Below are positions 44,831-56,171 of a stretch of 64,000 bases of DNA, in pieces. The notes beneath the pieces are model-generated. The model did no database searches, was not told where the DNA came from, and saw only the letters and a list, made by a program, of their open reading frames with translations. Position 1 is the stretch's first letter. Every line of letters begins with the position of its first letter. Both the position numbers and the translations under genes were made by a program. The stretch spans positions 124,001 to 188,000 of the forward strand of contig JAFEMH010001456.1 of the NCBI GenBank assembly GCA_022495995.1, read 5' to 3'. The DNA is from Adenophora triphylla var. japonica. Its lineage: Eukaryota; Streptophyta; Magnoliopsida; Asterales; Campanulaceae.

Positions 44831-47331
44831 TTGTCTCTCCCAAAAACCCTCCTAGTTCCTATTCTCGCTCCTCCTTTTCATTATTCTTCGGTGATTCTCA
44901 CTACCTGGAAACAACCTTACAATCCCGCATAACCCTAACACAACCCCCGTAGGACTATCCTCCTACAGTTTTCTTGAAGTTCGCCTGCATCTGGACTCTG
45001 CAACTGTTACAAGGGTGAAGGACGAGAAAGGCAATTGTAAGTACCCAAATCTGGCTCATGCCTTCCGGTTAAGTTTTCCGGCAATTCCGGCAAGTTTCCC
45101 GGCAATTCCGGTAAGTCTTCCGGTAATTCCCTGGACTTTCCTAGAGTTCCGGAACAATTCCGGAATTGTTCCAAATCATCTAAGGGAAAAAAGGACTACT
45201 TGGAGCCAAAGAAACACGTTTTTCTTTTATATGGAATTCCTTCTAGAAGACTGCCACCTTGCATGTTTCTAGAAGGAACTGCATGTGGCTCCTTATGTCG
45301 TGCGACATAATCAACCAGGGAGAGTTCTAGAATCATGCCACCTTGCATGTTTCTAGAAGAATCCAGAAGTGGCTACTTATGTCGTGCGACATAACCAGCC
45401 AGGGAGAGTTCTAGAAGGTTGCCACCTTGCATGTTTCTAGAAGAATCCAGAAGTGGCTACTTATGTCGTGCGACATAACCAGCCAGGGAGAGTTCTAGAA
45501 GGTTGCCACCTTGCATGTTTCTAGAAGGAAAACGGTTATGGCTTGTTATGTCGTGCGACATAACAAGCCCATGCAGGCAGCATATAAATAGAGGCCTTCA
45601 CCTCTCATTTGGGACACACCTTTTCCACCCCTTAGTCCCTCTCTATAGGGAATACGCCCAGAAGCCTCCTCTCTCCTCACATACCTCCCAAACAACACCA
45701 ATCCTCCCAAATCAATCCCACACACACTTCCCACACACACACTTCATATACACATCAAGAACCAAGGAGTTCTCAAGGAACCAAGGCTCAATTTCAGCCC
45801 CGGAGGTTGCTGTTTTGAAGGCCCCTATATCTAACTTGATATAGGGAGTCGTGGTCTTCAAGGATCCATATCCATTTGCATACTATTGCATGTAAAGGCT
45901 CCGGCTTGACTTGGTTTCGCATGAACACTCAAGATGAGTGTGGATCCCGCATATCTACACCCTCTTGAAGTGTTCATTATTGATAAACATGCTCTCTGAG
46001 ATTTGTTTGCGAAGTAACTTGACCATTTTGGTGCCTTGTTACCTCTGCAAATCTCAGCTGTTTAGGCTTCTGCAAAATGGCTTATTATGTCACGCGACAT
46101 AGGCAGCCTATGTCACGCGACATAAGTAGCCAGTTTGCAGAATCCTCATCTTTTCAGCTGTAATATGATGTTTGCCTTTTCTAATGCATCAATCTGCATT
46201 TAAACTAAAACATTTGCATACAGAGCAGCATCATTTGCATCAAAAGAACATCTTTATACATAAAATGCCATCTTTTCATTAAAATACCATTTTCATACAT
46301 AAAGGTGCATCCTTTGCACCTAAATCCTATTTTCATGCATTAAAATCATTTCTTTTGCACTAAAAATTGCATCCTTTGCATTCAAAATCCCTTTTCACAT
46401 TAAAGATGCATTCTTTGCACCCAAAAACTCATTTTCATACTTAAAAATGCATACTTTGCATTAAAAAATCATTCTTTGCCATTTTCATGCATCATTTGTA
46501 CATTAAACGCTATTTTCCAACATAAAAATACATTCTTTGCACAAAAATCATTTCTTTACATAAAAAGCATCCATTTGCAATCAAAAGCATCCATTTGCAA
46601 TCAAAAGCATCCTTTGCAACTTAAAAATGTCATATTTTTACTAAAATGTCATTTTTATCATGCATTCCCCCATGTCCCCATTAGTAACCTTGGAACGGAC
46701 CGGTGCAAAGGTCTTATCTTTACACCGTTCCTTCCATTAAAGGTTCCATGATCTCTTTAGAAAGGGACAACCTTGAACCCTATATCTCCCATTATCACTT
46801 AAGACGAGTAAGAAGCATCTACATGAGCTCGACCGTCTTAAAGTGTAGGATTGATGGGCTAAGGACCCTCCTTTTCTAAAGAACCTCATCTTTAACTATA
46901 AAGAGAGTCATTCTCTCGATCACACAAGTCCCAAGGTCCAAAAATGCGATGATCACAAGTTCAAGATGAGGGCGGGATCATAATCCCGAATACATAAAAT
47001 TCAAGAAATCCCGAGCGACAACCAACAAATGGTTCGTACGTCCGGAAGACGACTTGGGACATTCCCTCCTTATTTTCAAACACATGCACACAAGAAAGCA
47101 CGCAAGCAAGCACGATTAATGGAATCTTGGGAGACTTGCTCCGGCAAGGCACCTTGGGTGAACGACGATCCGTTCTTTCCAAGGGGTAACTTAACCTCCG
47201 AACCCATAAAACCTTTTTTTCAAAGTTTTGAGGTAATCAAAATGGCGTGGCGACTCCGTTTTTCAAATTAAACCGGATGTCTTCAAACTCGCGTGAATCC
47301 AACAAACAAAAATTTTGGGCACACATTCACA
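44831..47331 (+). repeat. 3' LTR of the Tat/Ogre-type element, 5'-truncated
   Basis: It matches 31585-34092 throughout, with few differences, including the four TTATGTCGTGCGACATAA palindromes (45293, 45377, 45461, 45546) and the TATA box. The first 500 bp of the LTR and the polypurine tract are missing. The junction with the 42-bp array is a simple T-run. After ACATTCACA the SNF2 intron resumes. Confidence 0.9.
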
Positions 47332-48276
47332 GCAATGTGTTTGCCTCCTTGATATGCAGCAATACGGGAAACCACTGTAAGGGGCATTCCAGCATGGTAG
47401 GGAGAGCTTTGCCCCCTTTCGCTTCTTCCTAGATATAACTAAATTTGTTGGCATCCAATGTTGTGACGGGATACCTGTGGTTCGGACCAAAAAAGGGAAG
47501 GGGCATTCCTTTCTTGGGTGTTAGATAAATAAACAGTATGAAAGTGTTAAAGAGGGAACAATCCATGTGCTCAGCAAGAAAAAAGAAGAAAAGAAGGGAA
47601 GAACATGTACCCCTATACCACAGGAACTACTTAGAATCTGACGTCAGAATCCTACCTAATGATCAGGGCGGATCCACTTGAAGCCTTATAGACAACATTT
47701 AGATGATATTTCTCCACTGCCATCCAAAATGGCGTGCTTTCAGGGATTTGTCCTGGTCAGCACATGAGTTTGTGTGCATTGGCTATGAAAAGAAAACTGA
47801 GCTTCATCTTATCCAAATAAAATAAAATAAATAAATAAAATAAAAGAAAAGAGAGCTTCAACTTCAACCTCTATTTTGAGACTAAAGGCTTTGTTGTTGT
47901 TATTGTTGTAGAGCTTCAACCTCTGAAGCTCAATTTAGAAGCAGGATTATAATAAATTCTTGGATGACTTTTATGAACTCAGAAAGCGTCTACAAGAATT
48001 TGATTTGTTCACAAAGCACTTGATTGGTTCCCTTCAGTTGCACCAAATGCATGGATGAGTGACGAATCATATCTTCCTATAAAGGGATCACATTTAGTTG
48101 ATGATGTTTCATCTCCATTTTATATGGGATTTGCTCTGATAAGAGCTGCAATTTGGTTTTTAGCTTTTGAAGCATACTTCATCACCTTAAATTAGTATGT
48201 GCACTGACATCTCACAAGACATCATAAATAACAGTAGTACTTCTAATGTATAACTACTTAATAAAATATGTTTCAG
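47332..48276. other. SNF2 intron sequence
   Basis: No gene or repeat was recognised apart from an A-rich (AAATAAAATA) stretch near 47815-47845. Confidence 0.5.
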
Positions 48277-48486
48277 GTGACTGTAATGCTGATGTCATTA
48301 AAGGCTGGTAACCTTGGTCTAAACATGGTTGCTGCGTCTCATGTGATTCTTTTGGATCTTTGGTGGAATCCAACTACTGAGGATCAGGCTATTGATCGAG
48401 CTCATAGGATTGGACAGACTCGGCCTGTTACTGTCTCAAGGCTCACTATTAAGGATACAGTTGAAGATAGAATTCTAGCTCTCCAG
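48277..48486 (+). CDS. SNF2 helicase exon: lobe 2 motifs V and VI
   Basis: 70 codons bordered by TTTCAG and GTTCGT. It reads [40 protein letters not shown] and [11 protein letters not shown], the most conserved part of SNF2 ATPases (motif VI arginines present). Confidence 0.98.
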
Positions 48487-48676
48487 GTTCGTGTTTGGCA
48501 ATCTAATTCCTTGCACCAGTCTTTTGAGTTAATTATATTCTGTATAGTTTATCGCCTAAATAAATATTATCTGTATTATTTCTGCGGAATCGATTCATTT
48601 AATTGTTTCTAGCTATGGTTGCTTCTAATATCTTTCCTCAACCCAACCCAACCCGTTACCAAATAAGATAATCAAC

Positions 48677-49441
48677 ATGTAGGATGTGTGTCTCGCATCC
48701 TTGACCCACTTGCTCCCGCACGTGAGGTTCTCATCCCCGCAATTGTGTAAGCACACATGCGGAATGGTTCGAAGACTTCCCATATATAAGTAATTATACT
48801 TATTTGTGTATGCCATCCCCTTCCGCTTATGATGTAGCGAAATCCATCATAGGATTCTCATGATTGAACAAGGTCAAAGGGAATTCCATCACCGCATCAA
48901 TGGGAATCATCAAGGAGCTATGGATTGGAGGCTAGAATAGTGGAGTTAGCCATGTGGCTCAATTGATGGACTACACGTGGCTTGGCTAGGGTAAAAAGGA
49001 GAATTGCGGGTTTGGTCTCCACAGGGGACATGCGACATCCTTTCACAGATTTGTACGGTCTAACGAATGGGAGTTTGCTAGCTTGCGGTACGGAATATAC
49101 GTGACCTATCACGTGTATCGTACGGAATTGCCAAGCTCTGACCCATATAAATACCTGGCTCACTTATCAAGATCAGCTGCAGTAACTCACGTGCTAAGCT
49201 GCTCCCGCAATACTTATTCTCTCATTCCTAGCTTGTCCCTATTCTCGCTCCTTCTCATTCCTCTTTGGGGATTCGTGTGTAACGCCAACCACAAACCCTA
49301 CCTACTAATCTTTAGAGGACTTGCCTCCTACACAACATTAACTGCTCTGTTCATGTCTTCTATCAAGGATATCTGTATCTTCTATAAGGATTAGTTTGAA
49401 TTTCCCCTTGGTGTAAAACGAATAAGTCTTACATCCTACAT
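48677..49441 (+). mobile_element. Solo LTR, 765 bp, related to the front of the Tat/Ogre LTR
   Basis: It begins ATGTAGGATGT and ends ACATCCTACAT (11-bp perfect inverted repeats), flanked by the 5-bp duplication TCAAC (48672-48676 and 49442-49446). A TATA box lies at 49146-49153. Phrases such as GATTGGAGGCTAGAAT, ACACGTGGC and CCTATTCTCGCTCC are shared with 31340-31640. It arose by recombination between LTRs of a lost element in the last SNF2 intron. Confidence 0.9.
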
Positions 49442-49446
49442 TCAAC

Positions 49447-51330
49447 CAAATCTTGCAGTATTGCAGTTACTGTAAGTGTAACGGTGATCATTTGTAATAT
49501 TGGATGTTACTTGACCGGATAGTCTTTTCACAGATGTTACTTTATGGAATAGGTCACAAAGTTTGAAACTTTCCTGCTCAAACCTATTGAAAGTCACATA
49601 ACTATTGCCCTGTACTTTTGGTGATTAGTAACTTCACTTATTCAAATTAATATACCTAGTGGTGTATACAGGTACCAATAAGATGCACGTATGGTGGTTT
49701 TGACCTCATATATATTCTTTAACAGAATGATAAGCGTGTATGTTGGGTGGGTACCGGATGTTTGTTTTGGCCTTCTTACAAGGAGCTCGTAGTTTCTTGT
49801 TCCCTTGGTTTGCTCACGTGACACTATTTTTCCTAAGCTTGCCGATAAGAGTCACATAGCGCATAGAGTTAACCCGGGGTTCCCCACCTAACTTGTTCTC
49901 TTGTGTCAAGGGAGGCTGTATCAAGGAATACCTAGGAGTTTAAATACTCGGTTAGACTTCGCCAAGCAAAATAATACGTCTCTCAGTTGGATAGCTTATT
50001 TGTGCTACACTGCTAGCTTAATGGTCGAGCATTAATGGGTGACTTTCATACTCTCATAGCTATTCTCAGGCATTGTTCTTTTGGAATAATTCCCCAAACA
50101 CCCTCAAATATTACCCAACTCTTTTAGAGGAAATGCTATTTCATTTATTGCCCTCGTTTCCACAACAACTAAATATTATTCCCCTAACCCCCGGGTTAAT
50201 TTAATGAAATATTGGAATCCCCAGACTATCCCAAGCCTTAAACACAAAACATGCAAACCCCCCCCCCTCCTGCCACATTTCCGTACTCCCCTCTCTCTAC
50301 AATTACTCTCTGCTTCCCCCTCCGGCGACTCCCCTCCACCTCCGACCAAATCGCTGGATCTTCATCCTCTCTCTATCTCTCTGTGGCATTAACAGATTTG
50401 GTCGTCCCCTCAGTTCTCCGGCACACCCCATCCATCCTTCGTCCTTCGCATCCCCGTTCTACCTAGATCTGGCCGGATCTAGCTGAAAACATCTGTCCTC
50501 CGGTGTCCCCCGCCCCAGCCCCACCCACATCGGCGCCACGATAGAATATTCAGACAGTAGAGTCGGTGCTTCAGTATACTCTTGGAGGTTAGATACTTGG
50601 TTCAGAGGAGTGGAGTCCCACCAGAGCCTTCCCTTGAATCCATTTCCCAAGCTAAAGTTAGTTCATATGCCTTTTTTTTTTGGGTTTTGACCTTGCTTCT
50701 TTTTATCGTGTAAAATAGAAAGATGGGATAAAATCATAAGTGCTTCTACACAATTTATTGCTATCAGCATGGTCGATAATAAAAAATTCTCTCATTATCC
50801 AGATTTTTTCCATAAACCCAAACACATTGAAATTGTATTTTACTTCACATTCCTTCTTCTTTATGTAATTAAACTCCAATAGCTACACTGCTATGTTTAA
50901 TTTTAGGGCTGATAAATTGTCCAATATGTCTCCGAGGTGTTTGGGTTGATTTTGTTTATTTAGGGCTGGAAAATTATCTGATAGTTATGTCTGAGAGGTG
51001 TTTTGGTTCATTTCTGGTTATTTTTTTTTTCTTTTCTTGCTCCCATAGTTGAGAGTTATTTTTTTAGCTTTGATAATTAGATATCAGAATTTTTTGGCTA
51101 TGATAGTTGATTATGGAAAAATTCCCATAAGGCCCCTCAGCCCAGTTTTTTTTCCCTTAAAAGAAAACTTTTTGTAAATCCCAAATAAAGAGTTATCCCT
51201 AGATTCAAATTTCCCAGACACCCCTAGTTAGGCTCCCTCTCTTCTCCCTCCCCTCAACTTCATTTATCACAACACTCTAAAAATCACACACACACACACT
51301 CAAACTTTTCTCTCTCTAACCATCTCCGGC
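49447..51330. other. SNF2 intron sequence with possible DNA-transposon boundary
   Basis: No gene was recognised. From about 50083 the AT-rich GGAATAATTCCCCAAACACC resembles MULE ends in composition. A C-run at about 50258-50266 and C/T-rich leader-like sequence (50270-50470) follow. No matching inverted end was found. Confidence 0.35.
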
Positions 51331-51538
51331 GATGGCGAAATCAGTGGAGATGGCAACGGCGAAGTTCTCTCTTCCCTCACGTCACATCTCTCTCTCTCTC
51401 TCTCTCCACACACACACACACACTCTTTCTCTCTCCTCTTCTCCAGATCTGTCTCTCTTCATCCCTCTTTCTTCATCTCTCTCTTTCCACAACTTCCTCT
51501 TCAACGGTCGAGACAGTGATGAACTGATTCATCCATCT

Positions 51539-51715
51539 ATGGCGAGCCCGATCACAAAATCTGCAATGGCGATTGTCGCTCTTATGGCTCTGCTTTTTAT
51601 TTCCGCAACATTTGCGGCATCCGATTCTCCGTTCATTGTGGCGCACAAGAAGGTCGCACTCTCAAAGCTAAATTTGGGCGTCGAACTCGTCTCCGTGTCT
51701 ATCTCCATCGACATC
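51539..51715 (+). pseudogene. TRAP-beta (translocon-associated protein subunit beta) first-exon fragment
   Basis: The 59 codons read as a signal peptide (MASPITKSAMAIVALMALLF, cleavage after FAA) followed by SDSPFIVAHKKVALSKLNLG and VSVSISIDI. This matches the start of plant TRAP-beta/SSR-beta, an ER membrane protein of the Sec61 translocon. The coding region ends at a TGA right where the next exon (YNQGS in intact proteins) should continue. A C/T- and CA-rich 5' leader (51230-51530) precedes it, as in genuine 5' UTRs. From 51716 the sequence belongs to an unrelated antisense frame, so only one exon plus leader was captured. Confidence 0.7.
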
Positions 51716-52158
51716 TGACGCAACACTTGTTTAAGCAACCATGCCAGATTTTGAGTGTCCAAGGAGCCACAGGTAGAACCAATTAGAACTTTGGGAGGAA
51801 GATGAGGAGTTTCTTCAATATCCATTGCAGTTTGTAGAACTTTTTGTGTCTCTACTGATGAGGTATTCTTTTGTGGGTCACTTGTAGTATTCCCCAGCTG
51901 AGTGGCTGGAGCCTCAGTTTCATCCCCTACCCTTCGCCAACTCTCATACAGTTCATCATCTTCTGGTTCCTGATCATTAGGTCCGTGTGATGTGTCAGGA
52001 AATAAGTTGAAATTCTGTGTGCCTGAGAATATATTTTCTTGAAGCATGCTTTTCACTCCATCAAAAGGGTTACGAGTGGCAGATGTAAAATCGTTAAGGG
52101 GAAGGGCCCTGGGATGTATCAGCACTTCCAAATAGGACCTGCCTGCTAAATTCAGCAA
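51716..52158 (-). pseudogene. Unrecognised coding fragment abutting TRAP-beta piece
   Basis: A minus-strand frame of about 148 codons (SYLEVLIHPRALPLNDFTSA; NPFDGVKSMLQENIFSGTQN; EDDELYESWRRVGDE) has ordinary protein-like composition. It then runs without a stop into the antisense of the TRAP-beta exon, where its reading is accidental. I do not recognise the family. The acidic, Ser/Thr-rich character and lack of a start context suggest an internal exon of a host gene carried here by the same event that brought the TRAP-beta exon. Confidence 0.4.
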
Positions 52159-52199
52159 CTTTGATTTTGCTTTTATGCTTTGTCAATATGTTCTTTGCT

Positions 52200-52770
52200 T
52201 TCTAATTGTTAAAAATTGTCTTATAAGTCAATTATAAAGAACGAAGTAGTTATAAGAGGCAAGTTGTTCTTATAATTCAAATATAAGAGTTTTAATTTGT
52301 AAATTATGAGATTTATTTGTTTTTATTATTGAAATTTTTGATTTTTTTTAGCTGAAAAGATTATCTTACAAGTCAATTATAAAAGACAAATAAGTCCTAT
52401 AAGTTACTTATAAGAGTTGTAATGTGTAAATTATGATACCAATTCGTTATTATTGAAATTTTGATTTTTTTTTGTTTAAAAATTGTCTAATAACCGAATT
52501 ATACGAGAGGAATTAGTCTTATATATAAGTCAGTTCTATGACAATTATAAGAGACAAAATTGTAATAAAAGACAAATTGGTCTTATAATTCAGCTATAAG
52601 AGTCTTAATATGTAAATTATGAGATTAATTCATTGTTATTATTGAATTTTATTTTTTTTTGTTGTAAAAATTGTGTTATAAGTCGGTTATAAGAGATAAA
52701 TAAGGCTTATAAGTTAATTATAAGAGATGAAGTAGTCTTATAAGTCAGTTATAAGAGGGCGAAGAGTGTA
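52200..52770. repeat. AT-rich direct repeats with CTTATAAGTCAATTATAAGAG words
   Basis: Four diverged units (about 52208, 52362, 52481 and 52664) each contain AAAATTGT, a TTATAAGT..ATTATAAGAG inverted pair and a T-run. This looks like a subterminal repeat block of an unidentified DNA element. Confidence 0.6.
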
Positions 52771-52829
52771 TGAAATTTTAGATATAGTGTGTTCTGTATT
52801 GGGTTTGAATCTCACCAGTTGTGCCTTTG

Positions 52830-53350
52830 AGGAAGTGGGCCGTTGATTATTGGAATAGTTGGCTATCAGAGAGGGGAGCTACTTTGTTTTGTTTTTGAAG
52901 CACGCACACTAATCTAAACAATGCAAGTGGTTTTGAAGAGGCTGATAGTTACGTCAAGTTTATTTTTCTTACTTTCATAGTTGAGAGTTACTCCCGTCCC
53001 ACTTTTTTTGGCCACTATACAAAAGCTCTAGGATTGAGTAAGTATAAGAAATGCTTTGTCTAACTTATCATTTTATATATATACCCTTGCTTATATTATC
53101 TATTGTGAAGGTACGAGGTTGTAAATTTTTTAATTAGGTAGGGATGTAATGGGAAAGTGAGCCATTAATAACCATTGGGAGTATTTTTTTTGGCTTTGAT
53201 AGTTAGATATCAGATTTTTTTTTGGCTCTGATAGTTGATTATTGTAGTTTTTTGTGCTCTGATGTCGGCTATCAAGAGGCGAGCTACTTTGTTTTTGAAG
53301 CACGCACGTAAGCGATTCTAAATAGCGCTTGCGGTTTTGAAGAGGCTGTG
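52830..53350. repeat. Diverged 120-bp direct duplication in SNF2 intron
   Basis: GAGCTACTTTGTTTT...GAAGCACGCAC...GTTTTGAAGAGGCTG occurs at about 52878-52945 and 53280-53347, with GGCTATCA and TTGATTATTG in front of both copies. Confidence 0.65.
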
Positions 53351-53501
53351 GGCTTTTTTGTCTATTGGGAAAATGCCTCAACTTTTTAAAACATTAATGT
53401 TAGGTTGAGAGGTTGTTAAGAGGAATTGTTTTCTGGGATAAATCTTTATTAGGAAAGCTGATATATATAATTATAGATTTTGCATTATTAATGTTGGACA
53501 G

Positions 53502-53612
53502 GAAGAAAAGAGGAAGATGGTTGCATCTGCTTTTGGTGAAGATTCTAGTGGGACGACAGCAACTCGACTCACTGCTGAAGATCTGAGATATCTTTTTATG
53601 GGGGCCTATTGA
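53502..53612 (+). CDS. SNF2 helicase last exon
   Basis: 37 codons including TGA, bordered by GGACAG. It reads EEKRKMVASAFGEDSSGTTA, TRLTAEDLRYLFMGAY. CHR28-type proteins end with this block. The phase continues from the exon at 48277-48486 (ALQ then EEKRK). Confidence 0.95.
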   Translation, partial: EEKRKMVASAFGEDSSGTTATRLTAEDLRYLFMGAY

Positions 53613-54061
53613 GGAATGCATCACATCACTAGCTGATTAAGGTAATTTTTGTATGAGTTTGGTTGGCATCTCATCTGATCTGATGGAATTATTTAACTTT
53701 GTATCTAACATATTTTGGTCAGCAATTTTGGTGGGAATCAGCTATGGCTGCCTGTAAATATCTATTATGATGATGATTATTGTATATTAATAATCAAGTT
53801 AGTTGTCTAGTTTTTCTTATCAACTCTCTTTTGACAATTTTCAACCCCTCTATCTCGAAATGATATTCATACTTTTTTTAGTTATCACTAAGATAATTTG
53901 AGTAATAATTTTAGGTTAGTTTAGTTATCCTAACGAAAATTTTCAACTTGTTTAACATCGTTATATATACTAACAATAACAATTTTTATATGTACATTCA
54001 GATAATTAAATGAACTTAAAATTATTTTTCAAATCACTATATATACTATCGTTCTTTTTTT

Positions 54062-54943
54062 GTACGTAGATGATATGTTGATCGTTGGTCAAAGTACAAG
54101 TAAAATCAGCCCGTTAAAAAAGAGAGAACTCAGCAAATCCTTTGCTATGAAAGATTTGGGGCCAGCAAATCACATTCTTGAAGATTTTCAGAGATAGGAA
54201 GAATGGTAGGCTGTGGTTGTCTCAAGAAAAGTACATTGAGAAGGTGTTAGAAAGATTCAACATGAACAAGGCAAAATCAGTGAATTCTCCACTTGCAAGT
54301 CACTTTAAGCTCAGCTCCAAGCAAAGTCCAGCAAGTGAGAAAGAAAAAGAAGAAATGCAAAAGGTTCCTTATGCTTCAGCAGTGGGTAGCTTAAGTACGC
54401 AATGGTCTACTCGAGACCGGACATTGCCTACGCAGTCGGAGTAGTAAGTAGATTTCTTGCCAATCCAAGGAGAAGGCATTGGGAAGCTGTGAAATGGATA
54501 CTCAGGTATCTTAGAGGTACTTCAAACCTGGGCTTGTGTTTCGGAAATGGTGAGCAAATACTTACGGGTTACGCGGATGCAAACATGGCTGGTGATGTTG
54601 AACGAGAAAGTCTACATCAGGCTATATGATGACTTTAGCGGGGGCAGTGGTTTCTCGGCAATCGAGGTTACAAAAGTGCGTTGCTTTATCCACCACTGAA
54701 GCTGAATTCATTGCTTTGACAGAGGCTTGCAAGGAGCTCCTATGGATGAAGAAATACCTTGAAGATCTTGGCATCAAACAAGAGAAGTTTGTGTTGTTTT
54801 GCGATAGCCAAAGTGCCATACATTTGAGCAAGAATTCTACATTTCACTCTCGATCTAATCACATCGATATAAGGTACCATTGGATTCGAGAAGCGTTGGA
54901 AGCTAAGTTGTTATGCATACGGATGATAACGGTTCTAATATGA
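54062..54943 (+). pseudogene. Copia reverse transcriptase C-terminus and RNase H remnant
   Basis: Starts within reverse transcriptase at YVDDMLIVGQ and continues SKSFAMKDLGPANHILE, KVLERFNMNKAK, VYSRPDIAYAVGVVSRFLAN, WILRYLRGTSNLGLC and STTEAEFIALTEA..CDSQSAIHL. At least four frame changes (near 54178, 54400, 54600 and 54930) break it. The 5' part of the element is absent. A polypurine tract (GGGAGGGGGAGAA, about 55020) and 3' LTR follow. Confidence 0.9.
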
Positions 54944-55033
54944 TGACCAAGACGCTACCCAAAGAGAAGCTTGACATTTGCAGGCGAGAAGCAGGTTTGA
55001 TGGAGTCCCTCGCTTAGAATTGGGAGGGGGAGA

Positions 55034-55369
55034 ATGTTGGAAATGTTCCAATTAAAAGCTCGGGGGTATTTTTAACATTCTGTCCAAACTGTAAGGGGCT
55101 GTTTGTAAATATCAATTTGGGGGATATTACTCAATCGAATTGACGCAGAACAGAATAGAAGGTTCTGTAATTTTTCAAGAGCGCCAAGAGAGAAGAAGAA
55201 GAGACGGACAGAAAGTTGGAGACTTGGGGTGCAATTCTTCACGGCTTTGGCTGAGCTTTCAGCAAGGACTTTGGGTGACTGCTCCTCGCAAGTTGATCGA
55301 TTCAATTTGTGAAATTTCTCCTACATCATCCTGTCTTGCTGCTTAATGGGTGGTGCTGCTGTTATGTAG

Positions 55370-55430
<61 letters not shown>

Positions 55431-55504
55431 CATCCTGTCTTTATAGTCCGGTGATTACTGAAAGTAATGGCTTTGCTATACTTGCTATCTCTTAGAGAAG
55501 TTTC
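55034..55504 (+). repeat. 3' LTR of the copia remnant, split by a later insertion
   Basis: It begins TGTTGGAAATG after the polypurine tract. It resumes beyond the inserted element with CTCAACA at 58292-58298, giving TGTTG..CAACA ends. It includes the (TC)n tract. Confidence 0.8.
55372..55427. repeat. (TC)n microsatellite
   Basis: About 27 TC units inside the LTR at 55034. Confidence 0.95.
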
Positions 55505-55909
55505 TGTTGTGAAAATCACGTTCTTGCGCAGCGGAATAACGGATCAAGCTTTGAGAATGAATAAATAAGATGCAACACACACGAAAAGTAAATCACACAC
55601 AAAGGAACACACAAGAATGTTAACCCGGTTCGTTGCAACGACAACTACGTCCGGGGGCGCTACCAAGCCAAAATATTCTCACTATAATATTTTCAGATGT
55701 TTACAATCACAGCACCAATTTGTTTCTAGGCTACCACATGTATTTATAGGATACAAGAAATCAAATCCTAGCAATAAAAGGATTCCTAACTTAAGAAAGT
55801 ATTCTTCTTCCTTCACAAGTCTTCCCAAATATTGCTGTCACAAGGAATCCCAAATCCAAGAGGAAATCTGATCAAAATAGGAAAGCTGAATCGAGCCGGA
55901 ATCGTACCA

Positions 55910-56012
55910 AGCGCGGCCGCCCTCCTACGAGCGCGTCCGCGCTAATATCCGAAAACTCCGGCTCCTTGCTCGACACTCCGGCGGCCGCTGCAGCCCTCGG
56001 CGCGGTCGTGCA
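55910..56012. repeat. CG-NN-CG palindromes in the 3' LTR of the gag-only element
   Basis: Degenerate copies start at 55910, 55930 (AGCGCGTCCGCGCT), 55980 and 55999. They correspond one to one with 58124, 58145, 58196 and 58217 in the other LTR, with small deletions. Confidence 0.75.
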
Positions 56013-56171
56013 CATGGTCGAAACCGCACTCTGCGAAATTCCTTCACGATTTGACTCCAATCCCAACAATCTCCCACCTGGAGACAAACCATCCATGATA
56101 CCTCGTCTTGAAACAAACAAATCTCAGTTTTCAGTGGCCAGCTAATGCGTTGGTAGCGCCCGGCCTCTTGT

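Larger units (their letters stand above)
31083..47331 (+). mobile_element. Tat/Ogre-type Ty3/gypsy retrotransposon, 16.2 kb, non-autonomous, inside an SNF2 intron
   Basis: Long direct repeats (31585-34092 and 44831-47331, about 2.5 kb, apparently about 99% identical) are the shared part of two LTRs. Right after the first comes a primer site (TGGCGACTCCGCTGGGG), unlike the Met-type sites elsewhere. The interior has gag (36652-38100), long non-coding spacer with tandem repeats, and a plant mobile domain gene on the opposite strand (43871-41424). No protease, reverse transcriptase or integrase was recognised. Very long LTRs, this primer site and extra antisense ORFs fit the Tat/Ogre lineage. The 3' LTR lacks its first 500 bp, removed together with the polypurine tract. 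No clear target duplication was found. Confidence 0.8.
24272..53612 (+). pseudogene. CHR28/FRG-type SNF2-RING helicase, lobe 1 missing
   Basis: Five exons of a plant SNF2 ATPase with embedded RING finger can be read in order (24272-24349, 27978-28199, 30285-30827, 48277-48486, 53502-53612), with conserved splice borders and all junctions in phase 0. This family acts in chromatin, and Arabidopsis members (FRG1/FRG2) act in RNA-directed DNA methylation. The exons for Walker A (GLGKT), DEAQ and the rest of ATPase lobe 1 should lie between 24349 and 27978. That interval holds only a hAT element, a small MITE and anonymous DNA. Upstream N-terminal exons are also missing. The third intron is 17.4 kb and contains a whole retrotransposon; the fourth is 5.0 kb with a solo LTR. 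Lobe 2 and RING are still in frame, so a truncated transcript is possible but not an ATPase. Confidence 0.85.

Noticed and set aside
51332..51538. 69-residue N-terminal extension of the TRAP-beta fragment
   Set aside because: The extension is a translated CT/CA-repeat leader; the family starts at the signal peptide encoded from 51539.
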